DNA of 64,000 bases, taken from positions 62,001 to 126,000 of the forward strand of contig JAQXNX010000014.1 of NCBI GenBank assembly GCA_029098225.1. The letters run 5' to 3'. A program made the position numbers and the translations under genes. Positions 59,018 through 64,000 of the stretch are shown here, piece after piece; position 1 is the stretch's first letter; every line of letters begins with the position of its first letter. The notes beneath the pieces were generated by a model. The model saw nothing but the letters and a program-made list of their open reading frames with translations, was not told the DNA's origin and made no database searches. The DNA comes from Spirochaetales bacterium. Its GTDB lineage: Bacteria; Spirochaetota; Spirochaetia; Treponematales; Treponemataceae.

Positions 59018-60493
59018 TTATTTAGCCAAATATTCATTTATTCCCGCAGCAGCTTTGCGTCCCTCACCCATCGCTAGGATTACGGTAGCGGCACCGAGAA
59101 CGATGTCTCCGCCGGCCCATACCTTTGCGTGGTGAGTAGCCTGCTTTTCGTCTACGAGGATGTGACCACGCTTGTCAGCATCGAGGCCTGGAGTTGTGCT
59201 TACGAGAAGTGGGTTTGAACCGTTTCCGAGGGCAACAATCATTGCGTCGCAAGGAACATCGTGCTCTGAGCCAGGAATAGGCACTGGAGAGCGGCGGCCA
59301 GATTCATCTGGTTCACCGAGTTCGTAGCTGAGACAACGTACACCAACAACCTTGCCTTCTTCGTTGCCGAGTACTTCTACAGGGTTTTCGAGGAAGCGGA
59401 AGTTTACGCCTTCTTCTTCTGCGTGGCCAATCTCTTCGAGACGGGCTGGCATTTCATTTCTTGTACGGCGGTAAACAACATCAACAGTTTCTGCTCCAAG
59501 GCGGAAGGCCATGCGGGCAGCATCCATTGCAACGTTTCCGGCACCACAAACTACTACGTGCTTAGCTTCGTAGATTGGAGTTGCGGCATGCTCTTTATCG
59601 TAACCCTTCATAAGGTTTGCACGTGTAAGATATTCGTTTGCAGAGAATACACCAATAAGGTTTTCTCCAGGAATGTTCAGGAACTTTGGAAGACCAGCAC
59701 CAGTTCCAACGAAAGCAGCATCAAAGCCCTTTTCTGTAAGAAGCTGATCCAATGTATCTGTACGGCCAACGAGGAAGTTTGTTTCAAACTTTACGCCGAT
59801 TTTCTTAAGATTTTCAATTTCGTCCTGAACGATTTTCTTTGGAAGACGGAATTCAGGAATACCGTACATCATTACACCACCACATTTGTGGAAGGCTTCG
59901 AAAACTGTTACTTCATGACCGGCACGTGCACAGTCTGCAGCAACTGTAAGACCTGCAGGACCAGAACCGATTACTGCTACCTTCTTTCCTGTAGCTGGAG
60001 CAACCTCAGGCATTGTTACCTGATTGTTTTCGCGCTCCCAGTCTGCAACAAAGCGTTCCAGGCGGCCGATAGAAACAGCCTTTTCTGGGTTCTTCCAAAC
60101 CTTACCTACAGTACACTTACCCTGGCACTGCTTTTCCTGAGGACAAACACGACCACAGATTGCAGGCAAGAGAGATGTCTTTTTGATTGTATCAACAGCG
60201 GCCTTAAAGTTTTCATTAGCAATTTCGCGGATAAAGCCCGGAATATCGATATTTACAGGGCAGCCTTCCATACAGAAAGGTTTTGCACACTGAAGACAGC
60301 GGTTAGCTTCTACGATAGCCTGTTCCTTGCTGAAGCCAAGGGCAACCTCGTCCATCTGGCGGGCGCGAACCTTTGGATCACGGGCAGGCATTTCCATCTG
60401 AGGAATGGCATTGCGGTCTTTAGCAGTGAGCTTGCCGTTAGCCTTAATCAAATCATTAATTTTATTAAGTTCTTCTGTTACATTAATTGCCAT
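59018..60493 (-). CDS. nfnB: NfnB-type large subunit (GltD-like) of the bifurcating ferredoxin:NADP oxidoreductase
   Basis: A 491-residue flavo-iron-sulfur protein of the glutamate-synthase-small-subunit family. N-terminal two 4Fe-4S sites: CLQCAKPFCMEGCP and CGRVCPQEKQCQGKC. FAD-binding VAVIGSGPAGLTVAADCAR, then MMYGIPEFRLPK, NADP site VVVCGAGNVAMDAARMAFRL and VWAGGDIVLGAATVILAMGE. I use the ATG at 60493 with AGGAG before it, 10 nt after the NfnA stop. With NfnA it makes the NADH-dependent reduced ferredoxin:NADP+ oxidoreductase of fermentative anaerobes; a stand-alone GltD role is the alternative. Confidence 0.85.
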   Translation of the reverse strand: MAINVTEELNKINDLIKANGKLTAKDRNAIPQMEMPARDPKVRARQMDEVALGFSKEQAIVEANRCLQCAKPFCMEGCPVNIDIPGFIREIANENFKAAVDTIKKTSLLPAICGRVCPQEKQCQGKCTVGKVWKNPEKAVSIGRLERFVADWERENNQVTMPEVAPATGKKVAVIGSGPAGLTVAADCARAGHEVTVFEAFHKCGGVMMYGIPEFRLPKKIVQDEIENLKKIGVKFETNFLVGRTDTLDQLLTEKGFDAAFVGTGAGLPKFLNIPGENLIGVFSANEYLTRANLMKGYDKEHAATPIYEAKHVVVCGAGNVAMDAARMAFRLGAETVDVVYRRTRNEMPARLEEIGHAEEEGVNFRFLENPVEVLGNEEGKVVGVRCLSYELGEPDESGRRSPVPIPGSEHDVPCDAMIVALGNGSNPLLVSTTPGLDADKRGHILVDEKQATHHAKVWAGGDIVLGAATVILAMGEGRKAAAGINEYLAK

Positions 60494-60503
60494 TTTTCTG
60501 CTC

Positions 60504-61349
60504 CTACTTTTCGATACCAAGGCCAATCTTGCACTTGTGGAAATCTTCCTGCTCGCGTGGCTTGAAAGACTTCATACGCATCATCATGTTGTCCCAGTCT
60601 ACAATGTGAGCATCGAACTCTGGACCGTCTACACAAACGAACTTTGTTTCTCCGCCAACAGATACACGACAGCCACCGCACATTCCGGTTCCGTCAATCA
60701 TAATTGTGTTCAAAGAAACTGTAGTCTTAACGCCGTACTCCTTAGTTGTAGCGGCACAGAACTTCATCATAATTGGAGGTCCGATTGCGATAACCTCTGC
60801 TGGAGGGCACTGGCTTTCGCACATTTCCTTTACAGGAACAGTTGATACACCCTGACGACCGGCAGAACCATCATCAGTCATAATGATTACTTCGTCTGCA
60901 AGAGCCTTCATTTCATCAACATAAATAAGAAGGTCTTTATTACGTGCACAGATAACCATGATTACCTTGTTACCAATAGCCTTGTGAGCCTGAACGATTG
61001 GGTAACATGGAGCAACACCAAAACCACCACCAACAACAAGTACAGGGCGGTCATATTTTTCGATTTTAGATGGATTTCCAAGAGGACCGAGCACAGCAGG
61101 AAGTTCTTCTCCAGCCTCTTTCAAAGAAAGTTTCAAAGTAGATGCACCAACAGCCTGGAAAACGAGAGCAATCCAGCCCTCTTCGGCATTTGCATCAGCG
61201 ATTGTAAGCGGAATGCGCTCACCAAAGTCCAGATCAACCTGAACGATAACAAACTGTCCTGCCTTGCGGTTGCGTGCAATTTCAGGAGCAGTAACCTTCA
61301 TATAAAATACACCGGCAGAAAGCTGTTTTTTTTCAATAATTTTAAACAT
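60504..61349 (-). CDS. nfnA: NfnA-type small subunit (ferredoxin-NADP reductase family)
   Basis: A 281-residue protein with an FAD domain (QFVIVQVDLDFGERIPLTIA), a NAD(P) domain (VLVVGGGFGVAPCYPI) and a C-terminal 2Fe-2S site in DGTGMCGGCRVSVGGETKFV followed by VDGPEFD. This is the PyrK/sulfhydrogenase-gamma type found as NfnA beside NfnB. The pair couples NADH and reduced ferredoxin oxidation to NADP+ reduction. First gene of the operon; GAGGACTG precedes the ATG. Confidence 0.87.
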   Translation of the reverse strand: MFKIIEKKQLSAGVFYMKVTAPEIARNRKAGQFVIVQVDLDFGERIPLTIADANAEEGWIALVFQAVGASTLKLSLKEAGEELPAVLGPLGNPSKIEKYDRPVLVVGGGFGVAPCYPIVQAHKAIGNKVIMVICARNKDLLIYVDEMKALADEVIIMTDDGSAGRQGVSTVPVKEMCESQCPPAEVIAIGPPIMMKFCAATTKEYGVKTTVSLNTIMIDGTGMCGGCRVSVGGETKFVCVDGPEFDAHIVDWDNMMMRMKSFKPREQEDFHKCKIGLGIEK

Positions 61350-61438
61350 CTTCAGTCCTCTTAAAAAACAAATAGTAAATTATTTTATAATATGAGGGGA
61401 TTTCAGTCAATGAGGTTAAAAAAATGATTAAAAAAGAA

Positions 61439-61462
61439 ATCCTCCGGCCGGAACCGGAGGAT
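61439..61462 (-). terminator. Terminator of the envelope-protein operon
   Basis: Arms ATCCTCCGG (61439-61447) and CCGGAGGAT (61454-61462), loop CCGGAA. On the minus strand it is followed by TTTCTTTTTT, so it ends the transcript of the gene at 61540-62745. Confidence 0.85.
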
Positions 61463-61539
61463 GAAATATTATTGTCAGTGGGTGATATGTTCTTCTTTTG
61501 AAAATAACATATCAAATCAGATAAGATTCGAATGACTTT

Positions 61540-62745
61540 TTAGAAACCTATACTGAATGCCAGATAAGCTCCTACACCGCATTTAGAAAAACTCTTAAGA
61601 AATGATGTAGATTGCATGGAAATTCCAGCATCGATTTCGATAATTCTCAAATTCAGCACAGAAGTAAGCTGCTGTTTAAATATCTGATCAATATAATCAG
61701 AAGAAACTCCAAGCTTTAATACATTAAATAAATTGAACATAAATCCTACATAATATTGAGGATATACATATGAGTCAGAAACAAATGGATGTCTTACACC
61801 TAAACCTGCACCGGCTTTAATATCAAGAAAATTTCCAAGTGGTGCAAAATCCATATAACCCATAAATTTTAATGGACGATTTATTTTATAAGAAGAACTG
61901 GTATCATACTTAAATTGCATTAATTGAGAATCAGGTTCATCCATGTTATCAAAATTCATAATTTTCATATTCATTGTGAATTCGTTAGACATGCTTGCAT
62001 GCATTGGAAGAATACCAGGAACTATAGGTATTCTAAAATCTGCATAAATTAAAAGCGGACTGAAAACCTGATAGCCTATGATTCCTCCTAAATCTACACC
62101 GGCATATCTGATATAATCTTCATAATTGAATGATGAGTATTTTTCCATTTCAGAAAAATCAATTATTGTATAAACATCAAATTTGCTTGAAAGATTTAGT
62201 GAAATAGTTCCGTCTTCTGAATTAACATATGAAAATTTAGAATCTCCGCTTGTTGCACTGGCAATAGGAATAAATACTCCAGGTGTAACTCTGAATTTTA
62301 TTTTTCCGGTTTTTAATCCAAAAGAAAACTGACTGTAAGCAAAAGCATCAAAAATGGCATCACAAGAAATATCAAGTGTCTCACCAATTTCGTTTCCATA
62401 GCCGATAAATTTAAATAAATCTTTAGATATATTTAATTTTCCATAAATATCAGTTCCATCTTCAAAGCCTACAAAAACGTCTCCAAAACGGAAATTCAAC
62501 TGAACATTAGGATTAGCATATAGTGCAAAATCAAGTCCTTTTTCTGGAATTGTATCAGCAATTTTTTTAAGGTCTATAACCAGATCCTTTTTAAAAATAT
62601 CTGTTGCAGAGAAAGTATTATTAGAAAAACCAAAAGGCGCTTCTACGCGAAGTTCAACATAACGTTCATCAAAAAAGCTTTTTGCGAAAATAGAATTAGC
62701 AAGTACCATGAAGGCTAAAGATAAAAATATAAGTTTTTTCATCAT
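61540..62745 (-). CDS. Predicted outer-membrane beta-barrel-type protein
   Basis: A 401-residue exported protein. Residues 1-21 are a signal peptide (MMKKLIFLSLAFMVLANSIF, cut after AKS-type site). The rest alternates polar and hydrophobic residues in beta strands, and ends with VGAYLAFSIGF, a C-terminal aromatic residue like that of outer-membrane barrels. No known domain is recognised. GGAGG on the minus strand precedes the start, which overlaps the previous gene's stop by 4 nt (ATGA). Operon with the large upstream gene. Confidence 0.7.
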   Translation of the reverse strand: MMKKLIFLSLAFMVLANSIFAKSFFDERYVELRVEAPFGFSNNTFSATDIFKKDLVIDLKKIADTIPEKGLDFALYANPNVQLNFRFGDVFVGFEDGTDIYGKLNISKDLFKFIGYGNEIGETLDISCDAIFDAFAYSQFSFGLKTGKIKFRVTPGVFIPIASATSGDSKFSYVNSEDGTISLNLSSKFDVYTIIDFSEMEKYSSFNYEDYIRYAGVDLGGIIGYQVFSPLLIYADFRIPIVPGILPMHASMSNEFTMNMKIMNFDNMDEPDSQLMQFKYDTSSSYKINRPLKFMGYMDFAPLGNFLDIKAGAGLGVRHPFVSDSYVYPQYYVGFMFNLFNVLKLGVSSDYIDQIFKQQLTSVLNLRIIEIDAGISMQSTSFLKSFSKCGVGAYLAFSIGF

Positions 62746-64000
62746 TGACCTCCAAAAAGCTTAATAGTTCCGTTTGTTTTAACGGCAGCCTGAACATTCA
62801 TAGCAAATGAAAGATCGGCAGAAATTCCAAACTGTCCCTGAGGAATTACCATTTCTATTTTTGGTTTTAGCGGATAGGTTGTTAGTAATAATGTTGGATT
62901 GACAGAAATCTGTCCTCCAGAAAGATACAAGGTTTCTGTTGAAAAATTGATACCTTGAGTTTCTCCGTTTACAGTTTGTTCATCACCATCAAGATCAATT
63001 GTTACTGCAAGATTGTTCTGCGAAACAAATGGAAGCCTTGAAGGTTTATATATTACAGTTGCAGCTTCTATAGCATTTAGATATTCTTCCATATCGCTTA
63101 CAGAGGTTGCTTCGCTTCTATCAAAAAGATCTTCCTTGTCATCCATTTCTATCATTTTTAGTACATCAACATTTATGTCGTTTTCTACACTTAATGATAA
63201 AGGAAGTACTATGTATGCATAAATAGAAATTGAAGTTCTTGTACTGGAAATGCTGTCTAATTCTGCTTTTGTTATAGTTAATCCAGAGCCGGAAGAACCT
63301 AAAGAAGTTGTAATGTCATAATGCAGACAAAGACACGAGCCGGAATTATCCATAACTGCATTTATTACAGTTGCCAAATCTGAAGTTGTAGTTGAAGGTA
63401 CATTGTCTAAATTTGTTGTTACAGCACCATTTGAGTTTTTGCTGAGAACCGGTAATGCGTGTGATTCAAGATCGGCGGGACCAGAACTTGTGCCTACAAT
63501 ATAAGTTTGATTAGAAGGAGAAGCTCCGGAACTGTTTCCTCTATAAGCATAAATTGTGGCATTCATTGAAATATCATTTAATGAACTAATCTGCTGGCTT
63601 GGAAGCTGGCAGTACAGGTAGAATGGAAGTTCTGTAAAACTAACCTGCGAGCCAAGATGAGTTATATTTAATTTATCGCCAAATTCATCAAGCATTCCGC
63701 CTATATCAAGATTGTTTAATACAATATTATCACTTAGAGAGGAACCTGAACCTAAAGCAGAATCTTTTATGGTAACAGAAGACCAGTTAATAACAGGCTC
63801 TATATTTACTCCAACATGGTAAGTTGTTCCTGGTACAAGCTTTTGTGCTGTAAGATAGGTTGGATGTGAGCTTGAAGCTCCGGGAAGAGATAAAGTTCCT
63901 GTAAAATCAACTCTTTTATTTGTGTTGGAAATTGTTTCAGTATGCTCTGAAGAAGACAATAGAGAAATATTTCCTGAATTACCACCAGCTAACATATCTG
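62742..64000 (-). CDS. Large Ser/Thr-rich envelope protein (partial, N-terminus beyond the window)
   Basis: The frame is open to the window's right edge, so the N-terminus is missing; ~419 residues are visible. It is rich in Ser, Thr, Asn and Gly and beta-prone, with long extracellular-type stretches (SLPGASSSHPTYLTAQKLVP; TGTL; GTSSGPADLESHALPVLSKN). The end FAMNVQAAVKTNGTIKLFGG is followed by the barrel-type gene. I recognise no family; surface or periplasmic assembly protein is likely. A Met near 63995 is not a supported start. Confidence 0.65.
   Translation of the reverse strand, partial: DMLAGGNSGNISLLSSSEHTETISNTNKRVDFTGTLSLPGASSSHPTYLTAQKLVPGTTYHVGVNIEPVINWSSVTIKDSALGSGSSLSDNIVLNNLDIGGMLDEFGDKLNITHLGSQVSFTELPFYLYCQLPSQQISSLNDISMNATIYAYRGNSSGASPSNQTYIVGTSSGPADLESHALPVLSKNSNGAVTTNLDNVPSTTTSDLATVINAVMDNSGSCLCLHYDITTSLGSSGSGLTITKAELDSISSTRTSISIYAYIVLPLSLSVENDINVDVLKMIEMDDKEDLFDRSEATSVSDMEEYLNAIEAATVIYKPSRLPFVSQNNLAVTIDLDGDEQTVNGETQGINFSTETLYLSGGQISVNPTLLLTTYPLKPKIEMVIPQGQFGISADLSFAMNVQAAVKTNGTIKLFGGQ

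Noticed and set aside
59423-60565. Plus-strand open frame of 380 codons
   Set aside because: It is antisense to the nfnB-like gene; composition (many Cys, Asn, Tyr) is that of a shadow frame, and the minus-strand gene has all family motifs.
1-64000. tRNA, rRNA, tmRNA or insertion sequences
   Set aside because: No cloverleaf-type sequences, rRNA blocks or transposase frames were recognised on either strand.

Overview
The window looks like a chromosome segment of a low-G+C, host-associated spirochaete, most likely a gut or rumen Treponema. The grounds are the AT-rich sequence, the gene families present (archaeal-type UMP kinase, an XPB helicase paired with a helicase-associated protein, NfnAB, DUF1538 with a PII-like protein, secreted GH5 and cytosolic GH130 plant-glycan enzymes) and the outer-membrane-type proteins at the right end. 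The genus is inferred from family content, not from a marker gene. No rRNA, tRNA, CRISPR array or complete insertion sequence was seen.

About 1-31 kb is accessory DNA. It holds a secreted GH5 glucanase; two PIN-domain toxin-antitoxin pairs; and a long run of small stand-alone enzymes of antibiotic/metabolite-modification type (seven GNAT acetyltransferases including one broken copy, three APH-like kinases of which one is fused to a P-loop kinase, two serine beta-lactamase-fold hydrolases, an MBL-fold hydrolase, two methyltransferases). It also has an ORF6N-PLD protein, small regulators, and a likely DNA-repair operon (SAP protein, GyrI-like, DUF3781, MGMT-like, deoxyinosine glycosylase). Many genes here are decaying: a GNAT paralogue with deletions, a GTPase-less rsgA fragment, a truncated YhfC, a frameshifted GyrI-like gene, a HAD gene with an internal deletion and a C-terminal scrap of a serine hydrolase.

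The most unusual signal is in two gene-poor divergent intergenic regions (11.83-12.21 kb and 25.45-25.82 kb). Each holds exactly five units made of two 10-bp inverted arms around an 18-20 nt centre, regularly spaced. The arm sequences differ completely between the arrays (TGTCATATAA and TACGGATAAA) but the geometry is almost the same. I know of no described element class that fits. A third palindrome array, with a strict 39-bp period, lies inside the ORF6N gene.

About 31-64 kb is mostly core genome in ordered operons: a class III cyclase; a CadC/ArsR-type regulator with a His-rich zinc/cadmium ATPase; Nif3-lspA-mtnN-luxS; DUF1538 with a tandem PII-like protein; dnaX-ybaB-recR; a GH130 phosphorylase; threonylcarbamoyl-AMP synthase; the XPB pair; an SDR with a PTS IIC-like protein; cysS; an ECF sigma/anti-sigma pair followed by a TIG/transglutaminase-like protein that lacks the catalytic cysteine; UMP kinase; the electron-bifurcating NfnAB transhydrogenase; and an envelope-protein operon cut by the window end.

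Regulatory signals include clear -35/-10 promoters, several genes whose TATAAT box lies only 6-8 nt before the start codon (apparently leaderless mRNAs), perfect palindromic operators at a toxin-antitoxin locus and at the repair operon, strong hairpin terminators at convergent gene ends, and a dispersed GC-rich intergenic repeat family.
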